A stretch of 64,000 nucleotides of DNA from Methylobacterium radiotolerans JCM 2831 (lineage in GTDB: Bacteria > Pseudomonadota > Alphaproteobacteria > Rhizobiales > Beijerinckiaceae). Position numbers and translations under genes: made by a program. Within the stretch, counting starts at the first letter, position 1. Every line of letters begins with the position of its first letter. The stretch lies in NCBI RefSeq assembly GCF_000019725.1, contig NC_010505.1, positions 2,406,001-2,470,000 on the forward strand, given 5' to 3'. A model generated the notes under the pieces. It was not told where the DNA came from, did no database searches, and saw nothing but the letters and a program-made list of their open reading frames with translations. Shown here piece by piece: positions 8,849 through 16,893 of this stretch.

Positions 8849-9015
8849 CGATGCTCCCCGGCGGACGTGTCGGCGCGACCTGCCGGGAGGATCAACGCCC
8901 GATCCCGGTTCGCGTTCGGGTGGACCGCGCCATGCGAGCGGATCCAGATGATTTCCCCGGATCTTCCCCGTAGAACCGGCGGCCTGACAGACCCGCACGC
9001 GAACCCCCCGATCCG

Positions 9016-9891
9016 ATGACGAGCCCCGTGACCCTCGACACCCTGATGCCGCTCCTGGAGCGCATCGCCACCGCGCTGGAGCGGGCCGCGCCCGCCGCCC
9101 CGCCGGCCTTCGACCCGAGCGCCGCCGACGCCTTCCTGTGGGGGCCCGAGCGCCGTCTGACCCCGGTGCCGCAGGTCGCCCGGGTGGAGATGGGCCTGCT
9201 CACCGGCATCGACCGGGCGCGCGACACGCTGGTGGAGAACACCGAGCGCTTCGCCCGCGGCCTGCCGGCCAACAACGCCCTGCTGTGGGGCGCCCGCGGC
9301 ATGGGCAAGTCCTCGCTGGTCAAGGCGGCCCACGCCGAGATCAACGCCCGCCGGCCCGCCGGCAGCCTGCCGATGAAGCTCGTGGAGATCCACCGCGAGG
9401 ACATCGAGGCGCTGCCGGACCTGATGGCCCTGCTGCGGCCCGACCCGCACCGCTGGCTCGTCTACTGCGACGACCTCTCCTTCGACGCCGACGACACCTC
9501 GTACAAGTCGCTCAAGACGGCGCTCGACGGCGGCATCGAGGGGCGTCCGGGGAACGTTCTGTTCTACGCCACCTCGAACCGCCGGCACCTGCTGGCCCGC
9601 GACATGGTGGAGAACGAGCGCTCGACCGCGATCAATCCCGGCGAGGCCGTGGAGGAGAAGGTCTCGCTCTCGGACCGGTTCGGCCTCTGGCTCGGCTTCC
9701 ACAAGTGCAGCCAGGACGAGTACCTGGCGATGATCCGCGCCTATGCCGACCGCTACGGCCTCGCCGTGCCGCCGGAGCAGCTGCGCGCCGAGTCCCTCGA
9801 ATGGGCCACGACCCGCGGCTCGCGCTCGGGCCGGACCGCCTTCCAGTTCATCCAGGACCTGGCCGGGCGGCTCGGCAAGACGCTGGACTGA
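9016..9891 (+). CDS. DUF815 family AAA+ ATP-binding protein
   Basis: The 291-residue product is a DUF815 ATPase. It has an N-terminal helical segment, a Walker A in LLWGARGMGKSSLVKAA (about residue 93 onward), a Walker B-like WLVYCDDLSF, a sensor segment FYATSNRRHLL, and a C-terminal helical part with SDRFGLWLGFHKCSQDEYL. Family members are soluble and widespread in proteobacteria, but the cellular role is not established. It is adjacent to and convergent with dut, 7 bases apart. Confidence 0.9.
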   Translation: MTSPVTLDTLMPLLERIATALERAAPAAPPAFDPSAADAFLWGPERRLTPVPQVARVEMGLLTGIDRARDTLVENTERFARGLPANNALLWGARGMGKSSLVKAAHAEINARRPAGSLPMKLVEIHREDIEALPDLMALLRPDPHRWLVYCDDLSFDADDTSYKSLKTALDGGIEGRPGNVLFYATSNRRHLLARDMVENERSTAINPGEAVEEKVSLSDRFGLWLGFHKCSQDEYLAMIRAYADRYGLAVPPEQLRAESLEWATTRGSRSGRTAFQFIQDLAGRLGKTLD

Positions 9892-9898
9892 CGGGGGC

Positions 9899-10369
9899 CT
9901 AGCGCCCGCTCGAGCCGAAGCCGCCCGCGCCCCGCTCCGATCCGGGGCCGGGCGCCCCCTCCAGCACGGTCAGCGCCGGCCGGGTGACCCGCGTGAAGAC
10001 GAGCTGCGCGATCCGATCCCCGGGCTCGATCCGGACGGGCTCCGACGCGTCGCGGTTCCAGGCGGAGACCATCAGCGGGCCCTCGTAATCCGCGTCGATC
10101 ACGCCGGTGCCGTTGCCGAGCACGAGGCCCTCGCGGTGGCCGCGGCCGGAGCGGGGGAAGATCAGCCCGCACCAGGCGGGGTCGCGGATCAGGACGGTGA
10201 AGCCGGCGGGGATCAGGACCGGCTTGCCCTGAGGCGGCAGGACCACGGGCGCGTCGAGGCAGGCATGCAGGTCGAGGCCGGCGGCGGCCGACGAGCCCCA
10301 GCGCGGGAAGCCCCAGCCCGGCAGGCGCGGGTCGAGCAGACGCAGGCCGACCTCGGGCAGGTCGCTCAC
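9899..10369 (-). CDS. dut: deoxyuridine 5'-triphosphate nucleotidohydrolase (dUTPase)
   Basis: dUTPase hydrolyses dUTP to dUMP and pyrophosphate, keeping uracil out of DNA and feeding dTMP synthesis. The 156-residue product shows all five motifs: AAGLDLHA (I), FPRSGRGHREGL (II), GNGTGVIDADYEG (III), RIEPGDRIAQLVF (IV) and the C-terminal ERGAGGFGSSGR (V). Motif III has Val and Ala where Thr and Ser are common. The GTG start at 10369 overlaps the stop of the CoA lyase gene (GTGA), so it is translationally coupled to it. A second dUTP-related gene, dcd, lies at 41597-42721. Confidence 0.95.
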   Translation of the reverse strand: MSDLPEVGLRLLDPRLPGWGFPRWGSSAAAGLDLHACLDAPVVLPPQGKPVLIPAGFTVLIRDPAWCGLIFPRSGRGHREGLVLGNGTGVIDADYEGPLMVSAWNRDASEPVRIEPGDRIAQLVFTRVTRPALTVLEGAPGPGSERGAGGFGSSGR

Positions 10370-11247
10370 GCGGAGAGCCGCGCGATCGCCTCGGCCATGG
10401 CGAGTGTCCGCCGGGCCGCCTCGACGTGGAGCCGCTCGACCATCTTGCCGTCCACCGCGACGACCCCGCGCCCGCGGTTCTCCGGCGTGTCGAAGACGTC
10501 CATCAGCCGGCGCGCCTGCGCGATCTCCCCGGCATCCGGCCCGAAGGCCGCGTTGGCCGGGCCGATCTGGCTCGGGTGGATCAGCATCTTGCCGTCGAAG
10601 CCGAGGTCGCGGCCCTGGACGCACTCGGCCTCGAACCCGGCCGCGTCGGTGAGGTCGGTGAAGACGCCGTCGATCGCCTCGATCTCGTAGGCCCGGGCGG
10701 CGGCCAGGACGTTCATCAGCCAGGGCATCAGCGCGGCCCGCCCGGGTGGCCGGATCCGGGACGCCTTCAGGAGGTCGTTCGGGCCGATCACCAATGCGCC
10801 GAGCCGGCCGTCCACGTCCCGGGCCGCGCCCGCGATCTCGGCGACGTTCACCACCGCCATCGGCGTCTCGATCATCGCCCAGACCCGCGTCGCCAGCGGC
10901 GCGCCGAGGCGGCGCAGGCGGGAGCCGACGGCGATCAGCGCGTCGGAGGTGCGGACCTTCGGCACCAGGATCGCGTCCGGGGCGGCCGGCGCGAGCGCGA
11001 CGAGGTCGGCCTCGCCGTCCTCGGTCTCGGGTGGGTTGATGCGGACCACGACCTCGCGGTGGCCGAAGCCCCGCGCGGCGACCGCGGCGGCGACCTGGGC
11101 GCGGGCCGCCGCCTTCGCGGCGGGGGCGGTGCCGTCCTCGAGGTCGATCAGGATCACGTCGGCGGGGAGAGACCGCGCCTTCTCCAGCGCCCGGGCGTTG
11201 GAGCCCGGCATCGCCAGCACGCTGCGACGGGGACGGATCTCGCTCAT
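10366..11247 (-). CDS. HpcH/HpaI aldolase/citrate lyase family CoA-ester lyase
   Basis: The 293-residue product belongs to the CitE-like group that cleaves or forms (methyl)malyl-, citramalyl- or related CoA esters. Seen motifs are RSVLAMPGSN at the N terminus, LIDLEDGTAPAAK, VVVRINPPET, ILVPKVRTSDAL, WAMIETPMAVVNV (metal-binding Glu), VIGPNDLLKAS (metal-binding Asp) and GFDGKMLIHPSQI. The ATG at 11247 fits; the frame continues open to 12744 but the extra part is unlike any protein. The exact substrate is not readable from sequence. It is translationally coupled to dut. Confidence 0.88.
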   Translation of the reverse strand: MSEIRPRRSVLAMPGSNARALEKARSLPADVILIDLEDGTAPAAKAAARAQVAAAVAARGFGHREVVVRINPPETEDGEADLVALAPAAPDAILVPKVRTSDALIAVGSRLRRLGAPLATRVWAMIETPMAVVNVAEIAGAARDVDGRLGALVIGPNDLLKASRIRPPGRAALMPWLMNVLAAARAYEIEAIDGVFTDLTDAAGFEAECVQGRDLGFDGKMLIHPSQIGPANAAFGPDAGEIAQARRLMDVFDTPENRGRGVVAVDGKMVERLHVEAARRTLAMAEAIARLSA

Positions 11248-11367
11248 CACGCTTCTCCCGGGCCGGCGGCGCCCTCGGCGACGCGGATAGCTTTCCGCGC
11301 GCATCCCGGCAAGAACGCCGGCAAGAACGCCGGCCGCGCTGACGGCGACGGGGGACGGGGGACGGGC

Positions 11368-12738
11368 ATGGCGCGCTGGATCGCTGGACTGGACGGCTGT
11401 CGCGGCGCCTGGGCGGGCGCGCTCCTCGACCTGGACGACCCCGACCGGCACCGCTGCGCCCTGTTCCCCAACGTCGCCGCGCTCCTCGACGCGCCGGAGC
11501 GGCCCGGCATCGTCGGGATCGACGTGCCGATCGGGCTGCCCGACCGGATCACCGGCGGTGGCCGCGCCGCCGACCGGGCCGCCCGGGCCCGGCTCGGGCC
11601 GGCGCGGGCGTCGGTGTTCCCGATGCCGCCGCGGAGCGCGGTCTACGCCCCCGACTACGCGGCCGCGAAGGCCGCCTCGCGGGCGGCGAGCGACCCGCCC
11701 TTCGCGCCGTCCATCCAGGGCTACAACATCTTCCCCTACGTCCGGGCGGTCGACACGCTCCTGCGCGAGCGTCCGGAGGCGCGCGCGCGGGTCCACGAGG
11801 TCCATCCCGAGGTCGCCTTCCACGCCCTCAACGGCGGCCGGCCGCTCGGCCTGCCCAAGAAGGGCAGGCGCGCCCGGGAGGGGCTCGACCTCCGGCGGGC
11901 GCTCCTCGCGGCGGCCGGCCTGCCGGGTGCGCTGATCGCGTCCCGGGCGAAGGGCGTCCCGGAGGACGACCATCTCGACGCCCTGGCCGCCCTGGTGGTG
12001 GCCCGCGACATGAGCCTCGGACGGGCCGAGCCGCTGCCGGATCCGCCCGAGCGCGACGCCTTCGGGCTCCCCGCGGTGATCTGGGCACCGCGCCGCGCCC
12101 GCCTTCCTGAGCCGGTGCCCCGCACCGCCGCCCGGCGCGCCATCGGCCCCAACGTGCTGTTTTGCACGCGGGCGTGCGCGCGGCCGGTGTCCGTCCCCTG
12201 GGCGTGCTCTAGCTCTGGCTGTATGAGCGCCGCGAACCCCCTGCCCGTCCGCCACATCGCCCGCGCGATCGTCCTCGATCCGCGGGACCGCATCCTGCTC
12301 ATCGCCTACACGTCGGTCCACGCGATAGGGCCCGATGGGGCGCCGCTCCGGTTCTGGTTCATGCCCGGCGGCGGCCTGGAGCCCGGCGAGGATCACGTCA
12401 CCGCCTGTCGCCGGGAGCTCGCGGAGGAGATCGGCCGGGGCGACGCCGTGATCGGCCCGCAGGTCGCGGCCTGCGACGGCCCGTTCCACCTGTTCCGGCA
12501 GGCGCGGGACGCCCGCGAGCGCTACTTCCTCGTCCGCCTGCCCGACGACCGGGTCGACACGAGCCGCCTCGCCGAGACCGAGGACAACCCGCTGATCGGG
12601 ACGCGCTGGTGGCCGATCGACGAGCTGCGCGCCAGCGGCGAGCACGTCGAGCCGGCCGGACTCGCGGACCTCGCATCCGATCTCGCGCGCGGGACTATTC
12701 CGGCCCAGCCGCGCGTTCTTGCTTGGCGAGAACTTTGA
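11368..12738 (+). CDS. DUF429 protein fused in frame to a NUDIX domain
   Basis: The 456-codon frame has no stop between two recognisable proteins. Residues 1 to about 245 are DUF429-like: GLDGCRGAWAGALLD, GIDVPIGLPDRI, VFPMPPRSAVYA, IQGYNIFPYVRAVD, EVHPEVAFHALNG and ending DDHLDALAALVVARD, an RNase H-like fold pattern. Residues 286-456 are a complete NUDIX domain. The linker (about 245-285) is rich in Cys, Arg, Pro and Ser and looks like former intergenic sequence. Either a real fusion or a lost stop codon; the NUDIX part also has a plausible own start at 12223. DUF429 has no established function. Confidence 0.75.
   Translation: MARWIAGLDGCRGAWAGALLDLDDPDRHRCALFPNVAALLDAPERPGIVGIDVPIGLPDRITGGGRAADRAARARLGPARASVFPMPPRSAVYAPDYAAAKAASRAASDPPFAPSIQGYNIFPYVRAVDTLLRERPEARARVHEVHPEVAFHALNGGRPLGLPKKGRRAREGLDLRRALLAAAGLPGALIASRAKGVPEDDHLDALAALVVARDMSLGRAEPLPDPPERDAFGLPAVIWAPRRARLPEPVPRTAARRAIGPNVLFCTRACARPVSVPWACSSSGCMSAANPLPVRHIARAIVLDPRDRILLIAYTSVHAIGPDGAPLRFWFMPGGGLEPGEDHVTACRRELAEEIGRGDAVIGPQVAACDGPFHLFRQARDARERYFLVRLPDDRVDTSRLAETEDNPLIGTRWWPIDELRASGEHVEPAGLADLASDLARGTIPAQPRVLAWREL
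12223..12738 (+). CDS. NUDIX hydrolase (alternative independent start within the fused frame)
   Basis: From the ATG at 12223 the frame encodes 171 residues forming a full NUDIX hydrolase. The NUDIX box GGGLEPGEDHVTACRRELAEEIG is present in two overlapping pieces (GGGLEPGEDHV and ACRRELAEEIG) with the metal-binding RExxEE pattern. Downstream are FHLFRQARDARERYFLVRL and GTRWWPIDEL. Such enzymes cleave nucleoside diphosphates linked to another moiety; the substrate is unknown. A TAGCTC hexamer ends 7 bases before this ATG, which would fit a leaderless transcript, but no good -35 is visible. This entry is an alternative reading of the same frame as the DUF429 fusion, not an extra gene. Confidence 0.5.
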   Translation: MSAANPLPVRHIARAIVLDPRDRILLIAYTSVHAIGPDGAPLRFWFMPGGGLEPGEDHVTACRRELAEEIGRGDAVIGPQVAACDGPFHLFRQARDARERYFLVRLPDDRVDTSRLAETEDNPLIGTRWWPIDELRASGEHVEPAGLADLASDLARGTIPAQPRVLAWREL

Positions 12739-12782
12739 GTTCACTCCCGCTGTCGCGGATTTGTCTAACTGGAGACGAATTT

Positions 12783-13448
12783 ATGTTCCCCGTCTACCTG
12801 ACCGAAGGCTACCGGTCCTTCCTCCTCGATCGCTTCCCGACCGAGCGCCGGCGCTTCGCGCAACTCGCCTCCACGCAGAATCCGGAGATCCTGGTCATCA
12901 GCTGCTGCGACAGCCGGGTCTCCCCGAGCGCGATCTTCAATGCCGGCCCGGGCGAGCTGTTCACGATCCGCAACGTCGCCAACCTCGTGCCGGTCTACCA
13001 GCCGGACGGCCAGTACCACGGCACCTCGGCGGCCCTGGAATTCGCCGTGCAGGCCCTGGAGGTGAAGCACATCGTCGTGCTCGGGCATGCCACCTGCGGC
13101 GGCATCAAGGCCTGGGCCAACAAGGCCAAGCCGCTCTCGCCCGGTGACTTCATCGGCAAGTGGGTCTCGCTCGTGGGTCAGGCCGAGGACAAGGCCGGCG
13201 ATCCCGGCGCGCCCGACTACCTGACCAAGCTGGAACACGCCGTGGTCGTCCAGAGCATGGAGAACCTGCTGACCTTCCCGTTCGTGAAGGAGCGCGTCGA
13301 CGACGGCCGCCTGGAGATCCACGGCGCGCATTTCGGCGTGGCCAGCGGCTCCCTGCTGGTGCGCGACCCGCAATCCGGCGTGTTCAAGGCGCCGATCGAC
13401 ACGGCCGGCCAAGCCGTCCGCTCCGTCGCCGCCATCGCCTGCGAGTGA
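12783..13448 (+). CDS. beta-class carbonic anhydrase
   Basis: This enzyme interconverts CO2 and bicarbonate, supplying bicarbonate for carboxylases such as PEP carboxylase in the serine cycle if the host is a methylotroph (inference). The 221-residue product has the zinc and catalytic signatures ISCCDSRVSPSAIFNAGPGE (Cys ligand plus Asp/Arg dyad) and VVLGHATCGGIKA (His and Cys ligands). Length is normal for the bacterial beta type. The ATG at 12783 is preceded by GGAGACG. Two strong hairpins follow the gene. Confidence 0.95.
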   Translation: MFPVYLTEGYRSFLLDRFPTERRRFAQLASTQNPEILVISCCDSRVSPSAIFNAGPGELFTIRNVANLVPVYQPDGQYHGTSAALEFAVQALEVKHIVVLGHATCGGIKAWANKAKPLSPGDFIGKWVSLVGQAEDKAGDPGAPDYLTKLEHAVVVQSMENLLTFPFVKERVDDGRLEIHGAHFGVASGSLLVRDPQSGVFKAPIDTAGQAVRSVAAIACE

Positions 13449-13470
13449 GCGCGTAGCGCGAACGCCGAGG

Positions 13471-13498
13471 TCCGGGGCCCGATCGATCGGGCCCCGGA
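13471..13498 (+). terminator. 28-base perfect palindrome after carbonic anhydrase
   Basis: TCCGGGGCCCGATC at 13471-13484 is followed directly by its reverse complement to 13498. It begins 22 bases after the carbonic anhydrase stop, so it probably forms the transcript end, although no U-run follows. Confidence 0.6.
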
Positions 13499-13601
13499 TC
13501 CGGTCCGACCGCCACGCCGGGACGCGGCGCATCTGCGAAGGTCGTCCGCCCCGTCGGCCCTGCGCCCATTACGGCCGCCACAGACCCGCAGACATGAGAA
13601 A

Positions 13602-13654
13602 GGCGGCGGGCTCGCGCCCGCCGCCTCGCGTTCGGCCCGGCCGAGGCCGGGCCG
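13602..13654. terminator. two adjacent GC hairpins between convergent genes
   Basis: GGCGGCGGGC at 13602-13611 pairs with 13616-13625 across a TCGC loop. Immediately after, CGGCCCGGCC at 13633-13642 pairs with 13645-13654. Both are perfect 10-base stems between the convergent carbonic anhydrase and DUF4142 genes and would act as bidirectional terminators, most directly for the minus-strand DUF4142 gene ending at 13669. Confidence 0.6.
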
Positions 13655-13668
13655 CGGGTGTTGCCGCC

Positions 13669-14370
13669 TTACATCGCGCCCGGGAGGCGCTCGGCCTGCT
13701 GCAGGTGCATCTGCAGGGCCGGCAGGGCCTGCTGGGCGTAGTTGCGCAGGGCCGGGTTCGGGCCGCCCTGGGCGTAGGCCTGGGTCATCGCGATGGTCAT
13801 CTGATGGGCCTGGATCTGCTGGGAGGCGTACAGGCGGTCGAAGCGCGCGCCGGCCGGGGCGGCCGACAGCTGGGCCAGCATCGCCTGCTGCTCGGGGTTC
13901 GGCGGAACCATCGTCGAGGCGCCGGTGGCCATCACGTCGCCGCGGCCGATCTGGCCGCCCGCGGCGGCGCCGCGCGCCGCGCCGGCACCCGCGCCCTCGA
14001 GGCCGCCGACCGGGCCGCCCGTTAGGGTGCCGCCGACCACGCCGGTCGCCGCGCCGACGCCTGCGCCCACGGCGCTGCCCGCCACCGCGATCGGGGCGGT
14101 GACGAGGCCGCCGAGGCCGGGATCGCCGGCGACGCCGTTCATCTGGCCGCCGGCCAGGGCGACGTTGGCGGCGCGGTGGTCACGGAGCACTTCCTGGGCG
14201 TAGGAGCGGATGCGCGGGTTGCGCGACTTGGACAGGGCGATCTGCGAGGACTGGATTTCGAAGGCGTTCGCCTGCATCGACTGCATGCGGAAGTCGTTGG
14301 CGCTCTGAGCCATGACCGGGGTCGACAGCGCCAGGACGAGCGCGGACGCGGCAGCGTAGTTCTTCAGCAT
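13669..14370 (-). CDS. secreted DUF4142 protein with glycine-rich insertion
   Basis: The 233-residue product has a signal peptide (MLKNYAAASALVLALSTPVM, cleavage near AQS). Two DUF4142 halves follow, the first with SRNPRIRSYAQEVLRDHR and the second with YASQQIQAHQMTIAMTQAY and LPALQMHLQQAE. Between them, at about residues 75-150, is a Gly/Ala-rich stretch with repeated small-residue spacing (for example GSAVGAGVGAATGVVGGTL), resembling glycine-zipper membrane segments. DUF4142 proteins are periplasmic helical-bundle proteins of unknown function. An exact EcfG-type promoter lies upstream. The ATG at 14370 is chosen because it begins the signal peptide and follows AGAGG. Confidence 0.85.
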   Translation of the reverse strand: MLKNYAAASALVLALSTPVMAQSANDFRMQSMQANAFEIQSSQIALSKSRNPRIRSYAQEVLRDHRAANVALAGGQMNGVAGDPGLGGLVTAPIAVAGSAVGAGVGAATGVVGGTLTGGPVGGLEGAGAGAARGAAAGGQIGRGDVMATGASTMVPPNPEQQAMLAQLSAAPAGARFDRLYASQQIQAHQMTIAMTQAYAQGGPNPALRNYAQQALPALQMHLQQAERLPGAM

Positions 14371-14686
14371 CGGGACCTCTGTTCGAAATGGGCACGCGAA
14401 CCGCGGAAGGACGCCGCATGCGCAGCACGGACGCCTCGGCACGCGATGTCGCAGACGTTTCGGCGCCGGCGGGTTCGCGAATTGGTCCGTCAACGAGGTT
14501 ATCGGCTTATGGTTCCTGCCGTTTTCGCCTCGGACGCCACGGTTCCCGGGCCGATCTGATCCCGCGTGGACGCCGCCGTTCCGGCGGATCCGGCGGCGTG
14601 CCGGTCACGCGCCTCCAGGAGGACGATCCCGGCCGCGGGCGGGTCGCGCCGGTTGCGGCTCGCGTCGCGGCGCGGGCGGGCGCCCC
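14371..14686. other. divergent intergenic region between DUF4142 and acyltransferase
   Basis: The 316 bases separate two divergent genes. They contain the EcfG-type promoter for the minus-strand gene at 14492-14516. No recognisable promoter for the acyltransferase and no coding frame with family features was seen. Confidence 0.5.
14492..14516 (-). promoter_or_regulatory. EcfG-type (general stress response) promoter of DUF4142 gene
   Basis: Read on the minus strand: GGAAC (14516-14512), a 16-base spacer, then CGTT (14495-14492). This matches the alphaproteobacterial PhyR/EcfG consensus GGAAC-N16/17-CGTT exactly. It leaves a leader of roughly 115 bases before the ATG at 14370. Confidence 0.7.
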
Positions 14687-15835
14687 GTGACCCTCGTCGC
14701 CATCCAGGTCCTGCGCGCCGCCGCCGCTCTCATGGTGGCGTGGCACCACGCGCGGCACGAGGCGGGGCTCCTCGCCGACCGCGGCGCCGGCCCGGCGCTC
14801 GACCCCGCGACGCTGCTGCCGTGGTGGGGCGGGGTCGATCTGTTCTTCGTGATCTCCGGCTTCGTCATCGTTCATGCCGGCGGCCGGCTCGCGGGGCGGC
14901 CGGGCGGGCGCGCCCGTTTCCTCGCCCACCGGGTCGCCCGTGTGGTGCCCCTCTACTGGCTGGTGAGCCTGCTCTACCTCGTCCTGGCGCTCGCGCGGCC
15001 GGACCTTCTCGGCGAGGCCGCCGCGCTGGTGCGCGACCCGGTCGCCCTCGCGGCGAGCTTCCTGTTCTGGCCGGCGGCCCGCCCGGACGGCACCGTCCAG
15101 CCGCTCTACGGCCTCGGCTGGACCCTGAACTACGAGGCGGCCTTCTACGCACTCTTCGCCGCGGGCCTCGGTTTCGGCCGGCGCGGCGCCGTCGCGTGGC
15201 TGTGCGGGAGCTTGGCCGGCCTCGTGGTCGTCGGCGCCCTCGTGCCGGGCCTGCCGGTGCCGCTCCGATTCTGGTCGGATCCGATCGTGCTCGAGTTCGC
15301 CGCTGGCGCCGGTCTCGCCCTCGCCTGGGGCGCGGGGTTCCGGCCTTCCCTCCCCGCGCGGATCGGGCTCGCGGTGCTGGGTGGGCTCGGGCTGGCTCTG
15401 GCCGCGCGGGTGCTCGCGGGTCTCGGCGAGGCCGACGGGTTCCTGCGCCCGCTCCTCGTCGGCGGCCCGGCCGTCCTCCTGGTGGCCGCCGCCCTCGGGC
15501 CGACCCGCGACGCGCCTCAGGTCGCGCGGCTGCCCTCCCCCGTGCGCGGCCTCGTCAGGCTCGGGGACGCGTCCTACGCGCTCTACCTCGTCCACCCGTT
15601 CGCGCTGCGCCTCGTGCGCGAGGCGCTGCTCCGGCTCGGCCTCACCCCCGCCCTGCCCCCCTGGGGCAGCATGGCGCTGATGCTCGCCGTCAGCGCCGCG
15701 GCCGCGCTCGTGGTCCACCGCCTGGTCGAGCGGCCCCTGACCCGGGCCCTCCGGCGGCGGCTCGATCCCGGCGCGCCGCAAAACCGTGTGCGCGCCGAGC
15801 CGGGCCCGGTTCCACCGGGCGGCCGGGCGGATTAG
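14687..15835 (+). CDS. acyltransferase 3 family membrane protein
   Basis: The 382-residue product is an integral-membrane O-acyltransferase (OafA/YrhL-like) that would acetylate or acylate a surface glycan or lipid. It shows the family start IQVLRAAAALMVAWHHARHE with the catalytic His, the WWGGVDLFFVISGFVI motif, FLAHRVARVVPLYWLVSLLY with the conserved Arg, and about ten hydrophobic helices, ending YALYLVHPFALRLV and VVHRLVERPLTRAL. The start is GTG at 14687; no better ATG precedes the first helix. The acceptor is unknown. Confidence 0.88.
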   Translation: MTLVAIQVLRAAAALMVAWHHARHEAGLLADRGAGPALDPATLLPWWGGVDLFFVISGFVIVHAGGRLAGRPGGRARFLAHRVARVVPLYWLVSLLYLVLALARPDLLGEAAALVRDPVALAASFLFWPAARPDGTVQPLYGLGWTLNYEAAFYALFAAGLGFGRRGAVAWLCGSLAGLVVVGALVPGLPVPLRFWSDPIVLEFAAGAGLALAWGAGFRPSLPARIGLAVLGGLGLALAARVLAGLGEADGFLRPLLVGGPAVLLVAAALGPTRDAPQVARLPSPVRGLVRLGDASYALYLVHPFALRLVREALLRLGLTPALPPWGSMALMLAVSAAAALVVHRLVERPLTRALRRRLDPGAPQNRVRAEPGPVPPGGRAD

Positions 15836-15862
15836 CCTCGCGTGCCCGAGGAGGAGGCCAGC

Positions 15863-16726
15863 ATGAAGACCCTGCTCGTACCCGTCGCGATGCACGACGC
15901 CCTGCCCTCCGTCTTCGAGACGACGCGGCTGGCGGCGACGCGCTTCGGCAGTCTGATTGAGGGCGTGTCCCTGCGCCCGGCCCTCGCCGAGTACGTGCCG
16001 GTCGACATGGTCGGCGGCATGACGTGGCTCCGCGACGAGGAGGCCGACCGGGCCGAGGCCGAGGAGGCGGGCGGCCGCTTCGTCGCCTTCATGGACGGCG
16101 CCGGTATCCCGCGGCACGCCCGCGACGGGCTCTGCATACCGGATCGCGTGCCGGATGCCGGCCCGCGCTATCGCTGGCGGCAGGACGTGCCCACCGGCGA
16201 CGCGTTCCTGGGCCAGTACGCGCGGCTGTTCTCGGCCACGGTGGTCGGGCGCCCGGGCACGACCGACAACGCCCCGCGCATGACCACGTTCGAGACGGCC
16301 CTGTTCGAGAGCGGCCGGCCGATCCTGCTGGCGCCGCCCACGGCGCCGGCGAGCCTGGGCGAGGCGGTGGTCATCGCCTGGAACGGCTCGACCGAGACCG
16401 CCCGGGCGGTGGCCTTCGCGATGCCGTTCCTGCGGCGGGCCGAGCGGGTGCTGGTGCTCAGCGTCGAGGGCGGCATGGTGCCGGGCCCGACGGCGCAGGA
16501 TCTCGCCCAGGCGCTGGCCTGCGAGGGCGTGGACGCCGCGCACCGGGCCCTTCCGGCCGGCCGGCGGGTCCCCGGCGAGACCTTCCTGGCGGAGGCGAAG
16601 GCCTTCGGCTGCGACCTGCTCATCAAGGGCGCCTATACCCAGAGCCGCCTGCGCCAGATGATCTTCGGCGGCGTCACCAGCCACGTCCTGGCCTACGCCG
16701 ACATGCCGGTACTGATGGCGCACTGA
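15863..16726 (+). CDS. universal stress protein (UspA family)
   Basis: The 287-residue product has two Usp-type halves. The first starts MKTLLVPVAMHD; the second has VVIAWNGSTETARAVAFAMP and ends in a nucleotide-binding pattern, LLIKGAYTQSRLRQMIFGG then VTSHVLAYADMPVLMAH. Usp proteins are cytoplasmic, respond to starvation and stress, and may bind ATP; no specific partner is evident. The ATG at 15863 follows GAGGAGG and is preferred to an in-frame GTG at 15842. The gene starts 27 bases after the acyltransferase stop. Confidence 0.9.
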   Translation: MKTLLVPVAMHDALPSVFETTRLAATRFGSLIEGVSLRPALAEYVPVDMVGGMTWLRDEEADRAEAEEAGGRFVAFMDGAGIPRHARDGLCIPDRVPDAGPRYRWRQDVPTGDAFLGQYARLFSATVVGRPGTTDNAPRMTTFETALFESGRPILLAPPTAPASLGEAVVIAWNGSTETARAVAFAMPFLRRAERVLVLSVEGGMVPGPTAQDLAQALACEGVDAAHRALPAGRRVPGETFLAEAKAFGCDLLIKGAYTQSRLRQMIFGGVTSHVLAYADMPVLMAH

Positions 16727-16779
16727 GCGAGCCGCGAGCCCGGCTGCCGGGACGCGGCGCGGTCCTGCGACCGGCGCCG

Positions 16780-16804
16780 GGAACCGGAGTCGGTCCCCGG
16801 CGTT
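16780..16804 (+). promoter_or_regulatory. EcfG-type promoter of the secreted 201-residue protein gene
   Basis: GGAAC at 16780-16784, a 16-base spacer, then CGTT at 16801-16804: an exact match to GGAAC-N16/17-CGTT. The start codon of the next gene is about 90 bases downstream on the same strand. Confidence 0.7.
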
Positions 16805-16893
16805 CGGGTCCCGCACCCGGACGGCACGCCCCATGGCGCCCCCATGGCGCCCCCGATCGGCCCCCATGGCACGACCCCTCGGAAAGGAGCCCC

